In this document: positions 1 to 9,772 of the stretch, in pieces
Layout of the letters: each line of letters opens with the position of its first letter
Position numbering within the stretch: position 1 is the stretch's first letter
Source: Pseudomonadota bacterium
GTDB taxonomy: Bacteria > Pseudomonadota > Gammaproteobacteria > DASZBR01
Direction of reading: 5' to 3'
DNA: 64,000 nucleotides
Assembly (NCBI GenBank): GCA_021777765.1
Contig: JAJYDF010000005.1
Coordinates: 1 to 64,000, forward strand
Position numbers and translations under genes: made by a program
The notes under the pieces: model-generated
What the model saw: only the letters and a program-made list of their open reading frames with translations
The model's database searches: none
Told to the model about the DNA's origin: nothing

Positions 1-59
1 AGCGACATGTCCGGGTTGATCCTCCAGGACATGTCGCTGCGTTCCTTTGGCCGGGCTAC
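1..59. repeat. Hairpin at window edge, remnant of an intergenic repeat
   Basis: Positions 1-12 (agcgacatgtcc) and 27-38 (ggacatgtcgct) are perfect reverse complements, so 1-38 can fold into a 12-bp stem. The following stretch ends with gggctac at 53-59, resembling the ggctac end of the 200-bp element at 9517 and 26341. The left part may lie outside the window. It is probably a fragment of a dispersed element. Confidence 0.45.
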
Positions 60-112
60 AGTTTGATAATCAATTTTATTTCTAAACGCTCCACCATATA
101 TTAATCAATCTA

Positions 113-140
113 TTATTAACTTTTAGTTAAAAGTTAATAA
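113..140. promoter_or_regulatory. Perfect AT-rich palindrome upstream of the MFS exporter
   Basis: Arms ttattaactttt (113-124) and aaaagttaataa (129-140) are perfect reverse complements around a 4-base centre. The site lies 75 bases before the start codon of the exporter, where an operator for a dimeric repressor or activator would be expected. No regulator gene is visible next to it. It is not a terminator, because neither side has a T-run or a GC stem. Confidence 0.45.
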
Positions 141-214
141 CGTTAAAGCCAATTGTAAACAAATAGTTATCAATTACAATAACGTCACTGACAAAAATTC
201 TTGGAGCAAGTGAC

Positions 215-1435
215 ATGAATACACTCACATCTACTGTTCTCACTGATCAATCTTATAAATTGACCACGCATAAACCTTCGGCATTGGTTTTATTGTTCCT
301 CATCTCATTTGGATCAATTGGTGCAGTATTATTTACGCCGGCGTTGCCGAATATTAGCGATTACTTCCATATCAGTTCATCAGCAACTCAATTTACTATC
401 ACAGCTTATTTACTCGGATATGCGATCGGACAATTACCTTACGGCCCCTTAGCAAATCGTTTTGGTCGCAAAAAAACCATACTCATCGGCGTGTCATTAG
501 AAATTATCGGCGCAACTTTATCGGTATTAGCTGCTCCCATGCATTCATTTGCATTACTTATTTTTGCGCGCTTTATCACTGCAATGGGTGCTTGTGTTGG
601 CCTCATGATGAGTTTCACCATCATCAGTGATTTTTTTCATGAACATCAGGCGAGAGTACTCATCTCCTATTTACTCACAGCATTTGCAATTATGCCTGGC
701 ATCAGTGTCACCTTGGGTGGTTATCTGACCAGCTATTTTGGTTGGATCAGCACATTCTATTTTTTAATTGCTTATGGTGTCATCATCGCTCTCATGACCA
801 CGACATTGCCAGAAACTGCAACATGTTTTAATCAAAATGCCTTGAAAATCTCACATATATTGCAAAGTTATAAAAAAGTCATACGCGATAAAAAATTAAT
901 TTGCTATGCCATGATTATGGGTGGTTGCACAGCAGGCACTTATTTATTTTCCGGTATGGCGCCATTTATTAGTATGCATTTTATTGGCTTAACACCGAAA
1001 CAATATGGGCTATTTAATATTATTCCTTCAATGGGGTTATTAATCGGTGGCCTGTTGTCCGCTAAACTGGCAAAAGTCATTACTGCAAAAACAGCTATTT
1101 TTATGGGTATTTTAACCGCATTGTTAGGTGCATTATGTTTATTATTGCTATTTGGCCTATCCAAACTTTCTGCAATGGATTTATTTATTCCGATCGCTTT
1201 TGTACAAATGTGTAATACCTTGGTTTTTCCCAATGCTTCAACATTGGCATCACGCAATACGCAAGACAAATCAAGCGCCTCTGCCATGATGAATTTTCTT
1301 AATTTGAGTACTGCAGTGGTATTTGTATTTATTGGAAGCGTCGTGCCAATGACACATGCGATCATTTTTCCTGTATTGTTAGTGGGGATATTTATAGGAA
1401 TGTATGTATTATTTCTCAATATTTCAGCAGATTAG
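215..1435 (+). CDS. MFS drug-resistance transporter, Bcr/CflA type
   Basis: A 406-residue inner-membrane protein with about twelve hydrophobic segments. After TM2 it has the major-facilitator loop motif GPLANRFGRKKT (about residues 77-88). The overall layout matches proton-coupled Bcr/CflA drug exporters, which are about 400 residues long. The ATG is preceded by TTGGAGCAAG, a usable ribosome-binding site. The substrate cannot be read from the sequence. The gene stands alone: upstream is the palindrome at 113-140, and downstream is a 220-base gap before a large unrelated gene. Other MFS subfamilies (for example sugar or metabolite exporters) are possible but fit less well. Confidence 0.85.
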   Translation: MNTLTSTVLTDQSYKLTTHKPSALVLLFLISFGSIGAVLFTPALPNISDYFHISSSATQFTITAYLLGYAIGQLPYGPLANRFGRKKTILIGVSLEIIGATLSVLAAPMHSFALLIFARFITAMGACVGLMMSFTIISDFFHEHQARVLISYLLTAFAIMPGISVTLGGYLTSYFGWISTFYFLIAYGVIIALMTTTLPETATCFNQNALKISHILQSYKKVIRDKKLICYAMIMGGCTAGTYLFSGMAPFISMHFIGLTPKQYGLFNIIPSMGLLIGGLLSAKLAKVITAKTAIFMGILTALLGALCLLLLFGLSKLSAMDLFIPIAFVQMCNTLVFPNASTLASRNTQDKSSASAMMNFLNLSTAVVFVFIGSVVPMTHAIIFPVLLVGIFIGMYVLFLNISAD

Positions 1436-1655
1436 CCCCTTGTCTTTAACTGACAGATAAAATTATCAATTAATAAGATTTTTGCCATTTTACTCACTGC
1501 AAATGTGTGGTAGGTTTCATTAATTAATTAGGTGAATTTCTGCCTAAACAAGCATAATTGTAAGCTATTTGCCACATAAAACGGTGCGCATTTCTTACAA
1601 TTATGATATTATTCAAAATCGCCCTCACGACAACTTTTGCATAACAGGTGAACTT

Positions 1656-4600
1656 ATGCCATCTCTACTCGCAAGTCTTTCCAACATTGGTAGCAGTATT
1701 AGTCGTTATTTCAAAAAAAATATTGTTCTTTCACTTTTGCCAGATTATTACGATGGCGCACAAAAAGTCGAATGGGCAAAAAGTGATCTTTATTTTGCAC
1801 AATCAATATTAATGGATCCTAATCAGCGGGATAATTTATCAGCTGCGCATAAAGTTGAATTATTAAAAATAATTTCTACGTCAAACCCACGTGGCGAATT
1901 CAGAGCAGAATATAACAATTGGTTCTGGCATAAATTAGAATATTATATGTCTTTAGAGAATGATGCTGATAAATATTTTCCACCTTATCCCCTATTGGCT
2001 GATTCACCAGAGAATGCAGAAAAATTACTTGAACTGGGATTACTTAATTTAAAAGTACCACCTACAAATCAAGAGGGTCGAATCCGAATCACAGAACGTG
2101 CGCGTCCCTTTATAGTGAGTGGCCCACAAAAAGTCACCTTAGCAATACAAAGCGAAAAATTAGCCGAGGAAATTTATCTGCAATCAGATAATACGGGTGA
2201 AGAAAATCGTAATATTGAATGGCAAGGTATTCGATATAATTTAACAGCACCACAACGCGCTGAAATAATTAGTCATTATTATCCGCAACAAAATGGCGTT
2301 GTATTACCCGCTGAATCATCCTTTTGGAAATTACTGCTTAATTCGTTTGCAGGTGCAAATAGCAATGCAAATTATAATGCTTTACCTAGAGAACAAAAAT
2401 TAGATTATTTGAATGATAACGCTGATCAAAAAACTCAAGCGCAATTAAATGTTTGTTTATATGTTCTTAAAAATTCGGCTACTGCTACTGCGTTTTTGAA
2501 TAACCATAGCGATGAAGTTATGAATTATTTAACAAGCCAACAGAATTTTCGTGAGAGATTTTTCACGATGATTACAGGCGTACCAGCGCAAGAAAGACCA
2601 GCCGATGGTAATTTAAAAGCTGCAGCAATTGGACTTCTATCTAATCACCTCAGAAATCTGAATGCGGATAATAATTATTCTACGATATTTATTTTATTCT
2701 CCCGCCTATCACGTCTATTAACAGCAGAGGCTCGTAAAGATCTCGCTGCGCATTTATGTGGTAAATTTACCGATAATAAAAAATTAGCGCTTTTATTATC
2801 TAACGCCGCTGATAGAGAAGCTCTAGAATCATTATTAAGCGCGGCAGAAATCGAATATAAACCAGCTCTAGATCAACATAACGAAACATCATTATTCCAA
2901 AATCCTGCACTTCTACAAAAATATGTTAAAGGTGAAGATATTATTAATTATGTTGCGACAAAAGATCCAACATTTATTGCTAAATATTGGAATACCATAT
3001 TATCTGTGATTAAAAACAATAAAGACGCTGCTAAAGCTTTTGTTGCTAATCAGAAGTTATGTGCACACTTAGAAGAAAATCAAATTGAATTAATTCCATT
3101 TCATTTTACCAATTTAGAATCCATCAGTGCATTCTTTAAATTGAAATTATCATTATTTATCTATGAAATTAAATTCGCCACAGAAACTGACTTTCAGTTA
3201 GCAACTAAAATATTTTCATTTTCTAGAGAAGCAAATTGGAAAGATCGGCATTATCTTGTATTTACTAACGATGCCTCTAAAAAAATTGTTGAAAAAATAT
3301 ATGAATTAAACGGAATAAAAACAACTTGGAGTAAGGCTAACCACCATACTGATAGAAGTCCATTCACGGGTGATATGCTGGCTGGGTTGAAATGCTCGTC
3401 AGCTGATCCAAGAAATGTGAATTTATTCGTACCAGAAATTGCTACTTTAGCAGCTATTCATAAACCCACTTTTGACCCTAATGCCGAGCAAAATTCGGCT
3501 TTTGCACAATTATTTTCTAAAATGAAAAATTTACTTAAAAGTATATTTTCATTAAAGATCAATATTGGCAAAGAAAAAATCGATACTGAATTATTTAAAA
3601 AGAAAATTAGATCAGTAAAAGGCGCAGAATATTTCGATTACGAAGTAGTAGATGATTCAGTTCAACTATCGCATGAAGATGATAGTCAGGAGGTAAATCA
3701 AGTCCGCACGACCGGTAACAAAGTTATTGATGAATTGAACGCACAAATGACCGCATCGACTTCTTTAGGCAGCGCTAAAAAACCAGCTCCACAGTCACAA
3801 ATTAAAGAATCAGCCGATCCGTCTAACTCGCCGCATTCCAAAGCAGTGGCTAGCACCCCTGACAAAAATAAGGGGCTTGGTTTACAAGCTGATGATGAAC
3901 AAGCCACTCATTCATCACCCCCACGATCTGATGGCAAAACCCCTGCACAGGGTGATTCAACACCGGCTCCTCTAACAGCTTCCACTAACTCCGGTACACC
4001 ATTATCACCCACATCAGCGAGTAGCACTGCTTCACCTGCAGGTCCAAAAAACCCATCACCGCCAAAAAGTAAAGATAAAAATGATTTACCAGAAAACGCT
4101 TCTGTTGAAGCAATCATTGCTTATTTAAAACATCATAATGATTCAGATAATGCCGTAACGCTTGCTTTTACACAGATGATGATAAAAATAATCAACAAGG
4201 ATAAAAAAGCCCAAACAGTAACTCCAGATGAGTTGCTCAAACTTTTAAATCACTTTAAAACTAAACCGAACATCATTGCGCAATTTTTGAAAATGGTATT
4301 AAAAGAAAATGCTGGCCTCATAACAGCTGTCTACAATACTACAGTATCGTTGACGAGCCTTGGCAGTAAGCACGGAAATGATCTTATTCGACTCGCAGCA
4401 AGTGCAGATGAAGAATTCTTACTTCATCTTTTAGATGTTAAGGAATTATTTGCTATTTCAGACAAATGTTTAAAGAAGAGGGCAGTAGATCAAATTAAAA
4501 CGTTTCTTATGAATGTTTGGAATAAGAAAGCAAGCAGAGATAATATTATTAAGCATTTAATAAATCGTAAGAAATTTTTTGCATTGAATTCAGATGCAGA

Positions 4601-6611
4601 TCTTTCTATCAAATTATTAGAAAATAATGAATATAACGCCTTTTCTGAAGAGTGTATCAAAAAAACGACAATACAAGACATCAAAAAACTTCTGTTAACT
4701 CATTGGGATAATGAAGCAGCAAGAAATAATATCGTTGCCATTCTTGCTAAATATAAGAAAACTTCATCATTCAATCTCACAGCATCTGATTTTGAATTAG
4801 CAATGAAACTATTCTCAGACAGTGCAATTTTAAAACAACTCTTACCTGAAAATAGCATTATCAAAACCGCATTACTTTTTGATAGTGAATTTGTTAGCCA
4901 TCATTTTGGAAAACTGTTAGATATTGCCCTACATAATGATAAAGAAGATTTTCGTGCCTTGGTACAAAAACATAAATTGACAGCAAATGATATTAATCAG
5001 TTGCATGGCGGATTTATGACTACCGAAATAAATTGCCCTTCACCACAATCCATGGCTGAGTTATTTAATAATAATCTTATACAAAAAAGTGAATTTATTG
5101 TCGCTAAACTTGAAATGCCCTATTCTAAAAAAGAAGCAGCGCTGCAATATTTACAATGCACTGAAGATCAATTAGACAATAGCGCTATTATCTTTAGTAA
5201 TAAAATTATGTTTGAGGTCGTATTAAAAAAATTAGAGCTGCAACCATCAGATGTGAAAATTGTGTTTCAAAATTTCCCCATTAAATTAGAAGAAGACACG
5301 GGTATGGGATTTGCTGAGGCAAAATCCACTCAACAAAAACAACCTCTTAAAATAATTGATACTGTCAAAGTAGAGGATGCTTTTTCAAAATTTATATCAA
5401 TACCTGCAAGATTCTTATTACCATTTCCAGACGTGAGACGTTTTGCCCTCTTAGATGATCAAGTTGAAAAATTGAATTTTGCTAATGATTCTTCTAGTAA
5501 TACTTCTTCAAAAAGTTTCTACGATACTAAATCTGCTGATACTCGCAGTAAATTCAGTTCAGTTTTACAACTGAGTTCAACCATATGCAATCAGATTTTA
5601 TCGTTAGTTAAAACATTCAATGTATTTTCAAATCAGAGAGATCAACTGGAAAAATATTTCAGAGGCGAAATACACTCTATGGATGGCTGGTCTCCTGAGA
5701 ATAGAAAAATTGATTTTAATGAATCAGCTGAATCTCGCGCGCTTAGAGCGAAAGCCGGATCACCCTTCGATGCAATTGAGATCTTAAACAACGAACATCG
5801 TTTTAAAAATCGTAAAAAAGCGCTCATCAGTAATAAAGATTTATTAGAAATATGGAATCAATATCTGGGTGGAGCTTATTTTGATTGGGCCATAAAAAAT
5901 CAACTTACTCGTACATACGATATAACTTACGATATATCCTATTTCCAATTGCTCACATGGCAATTGGATCAAATGGAATGCAACTATGAGAATCCTAAAC
6001 TTGATGAAAATACCTTTAAATTAATAACAAATTGCGCTGATGGGCTTAAGCGCTGTGAATTACTGAGCATTGATGATCTCAAAAGGCTCATTGATTTAAT
6101 GATCCATAAAATTAAATCAACCGGAATTATTGATCTTATTGTTAGCCTCCAACAATTGGCGAAAAAAGATGAAGACTTTGCCCCATTAGAGCTTAACGAA
6201 AAAACCTCTTGCAATGATATTCAATCAGCATATAGGCAGTTAGCTTTAACATTTCATTCGGATAAACAGGGACAAAATAATGACAGTGAAACACTCAAGA
6301 TAGCTAAAAATGCATTGGGTGATGATGCTTTTAAAATTATTTCTGAAACAGTAAATATTCTAAAAGAAATTTATGGCTTAAAAGAAAAGTATTTTCAAGT
6401 TAAAGCTAATAATGTAAAACATCCATCTGATGTGGTTCATGCGCCAGCACCTCATTTATCAGCTTTTGGCTCATCTCGCCGCTCGGACAATCATAAACCA
6501 GCAGCTGCTGCGGCCAGTTCTGAACCCAATGACTGGGAGAAAGCGGCAGAGAATGAAAAGAAAAAGGGAGAATCAGTTAGCAAACCCACGGCCTTTACTG
6601 GATTCAGTTAA
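1656..6611 (+). CDS. Giant protein (1651 aa) with C-terminal J-like domain, putative effector
   Basis: I chose the ATG at 1656 because AGGTG precedes it at five bases; the frame is open from a TTG at 1569 without such a site. No signal peptide is evident. Residues 1-700 are helical and unrecognised. About 700-810 is a Pro/Ser/Thr/Ala-rich linker. About 930-1050 holds two related ~60-residue units (compare DKCLKKRAVDQIKTFL with EECIKKTTIQDIKKLL). Near the C-terminus a J-domain-like stretch (SCNDIQSAYRQLALTFHSDK) carries H1534-S1535-D1536 where DnaJ proteins have HPD. The tail is again Ala/Ser/Lys-rich. J-domains recruit Hsp70; loss of the proline would be expected to weaken this. Size, linker architecture and eukaryote-like domain suggest a secreted effector, but secretion is inferred. 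Confidence 0.75.
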   Translation: MPSLLASLSNIGSSISRYFKKNIVLSLLPDYYDGAQKVEWAKSDLYFAQSILMDPNQRDNLSAAHKVELLKIISTSNPRGEFRAEYNNWFWHKLEYYMSLENDADKYFPPYPLLADSPENAEKLLELGLLNLKVPPTNQEGRIRITERARPFIVSGPQKVTLAIQSEKLAEEIYLQSDNTGEENRNIEWQGIRYNLTAPQRAEIISHYYPQQNGVVLPAESSFWKLLLNSFAGANSNANYNALPREQKLDYLNDNADQKTQAQLNVCLYVLKNSATATAFLNNHSDEVMNYLTSQQNFRERFFTMITGVPAQERPADGNLKAAAIGLLSNHLRNLNADNNYSTIFILFSRLSRLLTAEARKDLAAHLCGKFTDNKKLALLLSNAADREALESLLSAAEIEYKPALDQHNETSLFQNPALLQKYVKGEDIINYVATKDPTFIAKYWNTILSVIKNNKDAAKAFVANQKLCAHLEENQIELIPFHFTNLESISAFFKLKLSLFIYEIKFATETDFQLATKIFSFSREANWKDRHYLVFTNDASKKIVEKIYELNGIKTTWSKANHHTDRSPFTGDMLAGLKCSSADPRNVNLFVPEIATLAAIHKPTFDPNAEQNSAFAQLFSKMKNLLKSIFSLKINIGKEKIDTELFKKKIRSVKGAEYFDYEVVDDSVQLSHEDDSQEVNQVRTTGNKVIDELNAQMTASTSLGSAKKPAPQSQIKESADPSNSPHSKAVASTPDKNKGLGLQADDEQATHSSPPRSDGKTPAQGDSTPAPLTASTNSGTPLSPTSASSTASPAGPKNPSPPKSKDKNDLPENASVEAIIAYLKHHNDSDNAVTLAFTQMMIKIINKDKKAQTVTPDELLKLLNHFKTKPNIIAQFLKMVLKENAGLITAVYNTTVSLTSLGSKHGNDLIRLAASADEEFLLHLLDVKELFAISDKCLKKRAVDQIKTFLMNVWNKKASRDNIIKHLINRKKFFALNSDADLSIKLLENNEYNAFSEECIKKTTIQDIKKLLLTHWDNEAARNNIVAILAKYKKTSSFNLTASDFELAMKLFSDSAILKQLLPENSIIKTALLFDSEFVSHHFGKLLDIALHNDKEDFRALVQKHKLTANDINQLHGGFMTTEINCPSPQSMAELFNNNLIQKSEFIVAKLEMPYSKKEAALQYLQCTEDQLDNSAIIFSNKIMFEVVLKKLELQPSDVKIVFQNFPIKLEEDTGMGFAEAKSTQQKQPLKIIDTVKVEDAFSKFISIPARFLLPFPDVRRFALLDDQVEKLNFANDSSSNTSSKSFYDTKSADTRSKFSSVLQLSSTICNQILSLVKTFNVFSNQRDQLEKYFRGEIHSMDGWSPENRKIDFNESAESRALRAKAGSPFDAIEILNNEHRFKNRKKALISNKDLLEIWNQYLGGAYFDWAIKNQLTRTYDITYDISYFQLLTWQLDQMECNYENPKLDENTFKLITNCADGLKRCELLSIDDLKRLIDLMIHKIKSTGIIDLIVSLQQLAKKDEDFAPLELNEKTSCNDIQSAYRQLALTFHSDKQGQNNDSETLKIAKNALGDDAFKIISETVNILKEIYGLKEKYFQVKANNVKHPSDVVHAPAPHLSAFGSSRRSDNHKPAAAAASSEPNDWEKAAENEKKKGESVSKPTAFTGFS

Positions 6612-6619
6612 TACAAAAA

Positions 6620-6650
6620 AAGCGCTGTTAATGATTTATTAACAGCGCTT
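6620..6650. terminator. Bidirectional terminator between convergent genes
   Basis: A 12-bp perfect stem (agcgctgttaat, 6621-6632; attaacagcgct, 6638-6649) has a 5-base loop. It is flanked on the left by a run of seven A, giving a T-run for minus-strand transcripts. It lies between the stop of the giant gene (plus) and the stop of ampE (minus) and can serve both, better for ampE. Confidence 0.85.
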
Positions 6651-6708
6651 TCATCTGAACTTATCTTTGAGTTCAATCAAATAATGTAACTAACCAACTT
6701 TGTCTTTA

Positions 6709-7581
6709 TTACTTATAAACCCACATTCCTAAATAAAAAATCAACACTAACGCTAATAAGATAATTAATGTTCTACCCACCAAAGCCAATGCAGCACGAT
6801 GCTCTGCAGGATCTGCCAACATAGGATCAGTTTCTTTAGCAGTTAATGCCAACATCCCGCAATGAGATAAATAATCTTGCGTTTGATCTAATCCCGCTAA
6901 AATATTTTTGCTCCAATAAGCAAATGTCGGTGCAAAATGTCCCGCAAGTGCATAACCTAAACCAACAACGCGGGCAGGCAACCAATCAAGTACCGCTTGC
7001 GCCATTTTTGCTTCATGACTAATGGATAACGCATCACTATTACCTGCCATCGCTTCTTCACGTAATACAATCAGCATGTGATAACCCAATGCACCAACTG
7101 GGCCTAATAAAATAAACCAAAATAATACACCGAAAATTCTTTGCAAGGGTTGCCAAAAAATTGCGTGTGTTACTGCGCGAGGAATATGTGTTTTATCAGC
7201 CGGTGGATCATTTCCTAATAATTGTGCCGCTGCATTACCTGTATCGGTACTACCTTCTTGTAACAGAGCATCATGATAAGACGATAAATCTTGTTTAACC
7301 GAAATAACAGACAAGCAGTACCACAATACGACAATGCTAATAATAAAATGGATAACATGACGCATATCGCCACTGATTAATTTCCAAATAATCAATAAAC
7401 CCAGCAACACTGGCACCATCACCACCGAAAATCCTAACCAGGTAGATTTAGTATTCGCTTCCTGCAATGGTTTATGTAATAACTGCAAATAGCGATCAAA
7501 CCAATGCCATTGGCGTAACGCATTATCAGTATGCGCATAACGCGCTAAAGTTAAACAAATTAAAATAATGACAATTTTCAT
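6709..7581 (-). CDS. ampE: AmpE-like inner-membrane protein
   Basis: A 290-residue membrane protein. Family features are an early Arg/Trp-rich stretch (ALRQWHWFDRYLQLL), central helices, and an acidic/Pro stretch before the motif FWFILLGPVGALGYHMLI. AmpE is encoded next to AmpD in enterobacteria and is described as a modulator of beta-lactamase induction; its biochemical role remains unclear. The ATG is preceded by AGAGGATAAACA. Here ampD lies 58 bases upstream on the same strand, supporting the name by synteny. The gene ends at the shared terminator at 6620-6650. Confidence 0.85.
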   Translation of the reverse strand: MKIVIILICLTLARYAHTDNALRQWHWFDRYLQLLHKPLQEANTKSTWLGFSVVMVPVLLGLLIIWKLISGDMRHVIHFIISIVVLWYCLSVISVKQDLSSYHDALLQEGSTDTGNAAAQLLGNDPPADKTHIPRAVTHAIFWQPLQRIFGVLFWFILLGPVGALGYHMLIVLREEAMAGNSDALSISHEAKMAQAVLDWLPARVVGLGYALAGHFAPTFAYWSKNILAGLDQTQDYLSHCGMLALTAKETDPMLADPAEHRAALALVGRTLIILLALVLIFYLGMWVYK

Positions 7582-7639
7582 TGTTTATCCTCTTAAAAGT
7601 GCAATTCCTTATATACTCAAAAGCAAATGAAAATAACGA

Positions 7640-8200
7640 TCATTTTTTCGAGTGAACAATTAAGCCGTGCAACTGTTGCCAATCAAATGCAGGGCCTGGA
7701 TCGGTTTTACGACCAGGAGCAATATCACTGTGCCCTACAATCCTTTGTGCAGTAATATTGGGATAAGCCATTTGTAATGCATCAATCACTTTCGCCAACT
7801 GCTGATACTGCGCAGCTGCATAAGGTATCTCATCAGCACCCTCCAACTCAACACCAATCGAATAATCATTACAATTTTCCCGACCTTGAAATTGCGAAAC
7901 ACCCGCATGCCAAGCCCTTAAATGAAAAGGAACAAATTGAATAATGTCACCATTACGCCGAATAAATAAATGCGCCGACACTGTCATATCTTTAATCGTT
8001 TCAAAATAAGGATGCTTGGTGAAATCCAAAGTATTTGTAAAAAATGAAATAACATCATCACTACCAAATTCATTCGACGGCAAACTAATACCATGAATTA
8101 CCAGCAAATCAATTTCACAATTTTCTGGTCGCTGATTGAAATTAGGTGAAGAGATGAACTGTATATTTTCAATTAATCCAGTCGATTTATTGATAATCAT
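7640..8200 (-). CDS. ampD: 1,6-anhydro-N-acetylmuramyl-L-alanine amidase AmpD
   Basis: A 186-residue cytoplasmic zinc amidase that removes the stem peptide from anhydro-muropeptides during wall recycling, and so keeps AmpR-controlled beta-lactamase low in species that have that circuit. The zinc ligands line up with characterised AmpD: H36 (LLVIHGISLP), H157 (VGHSDIAPGRKTDPG) and D167. Catalytic E118 (SIGVELEGADE) and K165 are also present. Length matches the family. It has no signal peptide, which separates AmpD from periplasmic AmiD-type amidases. It lies three bases downstream of the antiporter gene and upstream of ampE, so the three are probably co-transcribed. Confidence 0.95.
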   Translation of the reverse strand: MIINKSTGLIENIQFISSPNFNQRPENCEIDLLVIHGISLPSNEFGSDDVISFFTNTLDFTKHPYFETIKDMTVSAHLFIRRNGDIIQFVPFHLRAWHAGVSQFQGRENCNDYSIGVELEGADEIPYAAAQYQQLAKVIDALQMAYPNITAQRIVGHSDIAPGRKTDPGPAFDWQQLHGLIVHSKK

Positions 8201-8203
8201 AAA

Positions 8204-9394
8204 TTACTCTTCCTGCAATTTTCTATCCAACGTCATCGGCGTAGGATAAAACAACACCACCCAATAACTCGAAATAATAAAAGTCATAATAGTCGTTGAT
8301 AAAATTAAATTAACGGTGCGATCACTGATTAAGTTAACTAAACTTGTTGTTGCCATAGCATTAATAATTAATGAAAATTCGCTGGTCTGCCCCAAACGTA
8401 TCCCCACTTCTTTGGCAATATGATTTAATTCACCTGTCCTTTTTAATAAAATTTTAAAAATCCATGGTTTCAATATTAATGCCACAGCTGCGAGAATTAA
8501 TGCAGGTATTATAACAGTAGGTAAATAATGCCAATCAAATGATGCACCGATGGTAAAAAAGAACAACACCAAGAAAAAATCACGTAACGATTTTAAACTT
8601 TCTGCCATATAATGTGCCGCAGGCCCTTCTGCAATTGCCACACCTGCGATAAATGCACCAATATCTTCTGGCAAACCAAAATGTTTTGCAAATTGTGCCA
8701 TACAAAGACACCAAGCAACGGCAATTAAAAAGATATATTCATGGATTTTTTCAAAACGGCGGAATAAATAACGTAAAACATAGTGTTCAACAAGAAAACT
8801 CACTAATAACAAGATAGGTAAAGAAACAAATACAAATGCAATATCTTGCCAAGCCGTATCTGCTTTACTCACTGCGTGAATTAATAATAATACAGCAATT
8901 GCGATTAAATCCTGTAATAACAAGATACCGATCATGAGATGACCGACTTGTTTCTTCATAAAATGTGATGGTAATAATTTTAAACCAATTAAGGTGCTGG
9001 AGAACATCATCGCAGCACCAATGATTAAACTTTCAACAGGAGAAAATGCAAATAAGCGACTGACAAAATATCCGCTTGCAAAAAAAATGATTGAACTGAT
9101 CAAACCAATTGAACTGATTTTTTTTAATCTTGATAATAAATCGCGCGGATCTAAATGTAGGCCTAATAAAAACAATAAGAATAAAATGCCGATATCCCCA
9201 GTTTCTCTGATGATATATTCATTGGGCACAATTTGCAGACCATAAGGTCCGAATAAAATACCCAATAGTATATAGGCAACTATTAATGATTGACGCGTAA
9301 ATAATACGAACGTTGCAAGTAATGCTGCGCCAGAAAAGATATAAAATAATATTTGTAATACGAAATTCTCGTTACCCATAAAGGCTCTATTCAT
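8204..9394 (-). CDS. Kef-type cation:proton antiporter (CPA2), membrane domain only
   Basis: About twelve membrane segments over 396 residues form a sodium/hydrogen-exchanger domain of the CPA2 family. Recognisable pieces are FSSTLIGLKLLP and the acidic segment GLPEDIGAFIAGVAIAEGP. The C-terminal TrkA-N (RCK) domain of KefB and KefC is absent, so the protein is about 200 residues shorter than those and is not gated in the same way. Start M1 (9394) has no clear ribosome-binding site; M6 at 9379 is an alternative. It is the first gene of the run antiporter-ampD-ampE. The transported ion is not determined by the sequence. Confidence 0.85.
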   Translation of the reverse strand: MNRAFMGNENFVLQILFYIFSGAALLATFVLFTRQSLIVAYILLGILFGPYGLQIVPNEYIIRETGDIGILFLLFLLGLHLDPRDLLSRLKKISSIGLISSIIFFASGYFVSRLFAFSPVESLIIGAAMMFSSTLIGLKLLPSHFMKKQVGHLMIGILLLQDLIAIAVLLLIHAVSKADTAWQDIAFVFVSLPILLLVSFLVEHYVLRYLFRRFEKIHEYIFLIAVAWCLCMAQFAKHFGLPEDIGAFIAGVAIAEGPAAHYMAESLKSLRDFFLVLFFFTIGASFDWHYLPTVIIPALILAAVALILKPWIFKILLKRTGELNHIAKEVGIRLGQTSEFSLIINAMATTSLVNLISDRTVNLILSTTIMTFIISSYWVVLFYPTPMTLDRKLQEE

Positions 9395-9516
9395 ATGAAA
9401 TGGATTAATAAATTATGCCATATTCCGTAATATAAACCATGATGACATTGACTCAATACACATTATAAATTTCTTACACAATATCTCATTGTATTACTAC
9501 AAATAGATAATTCAAC

Positions 9517-9716
9517 GTAGCCTGGGTGAAGACATATGAAAAATCAATTAATTTCTATCATGTTTAAAACGAATGAAAAATAAATTAGTGCTGCTGTCGG
9601 AACCCGGTAATTTATGAGCTTGGTTCCCGGGTTGCGCATGAGTTTATAATATGAATATCAGTTACTACTTAATAATGCACTATAAATAGGATTGTCATTT
9701 GTTTCGCCCAGGCTAC
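9517..9716. repeat. 200-bp inverted-repeat element, GTAGCCTGG family, copy 1
   Basis: This element occupies most of the 378-base gap between the antiporter and gloB. It begins gtagcctgggtgaag (9517) and ends with the imperfect reverse complement tttcgcccaggctac (to 9716). Inside is a second inverted pair, ggaacccggtaa and ggttcccgggttg (about 9599-9635). A second element of exactly 200 bp with the same ends lies at 26341-26540. No coding sequence is inside. It resembles a non-autonomous, MITE-like element. Confidence 0.7.
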
Positions 9717-9772
9717 AATTTTACTTCTACGTCGTCTAATATTAGTAAATTCATTTTTAAGGAACACAGCTT

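Noticed and set aside
940-1419. A 159-residue reading frame opposite the MFS gene
   Set aside because: It is antisense to a well-supported membrane-protein gene and has the composition of a shadow frame.
3698-4117. Two consecutive antisense frames inside the giant gene
   Set aside because: They lie opposite its low-complexity Pro/Ser/Thr region, whose codons lack stops on the other strand; no ribosome-binding site or family match.
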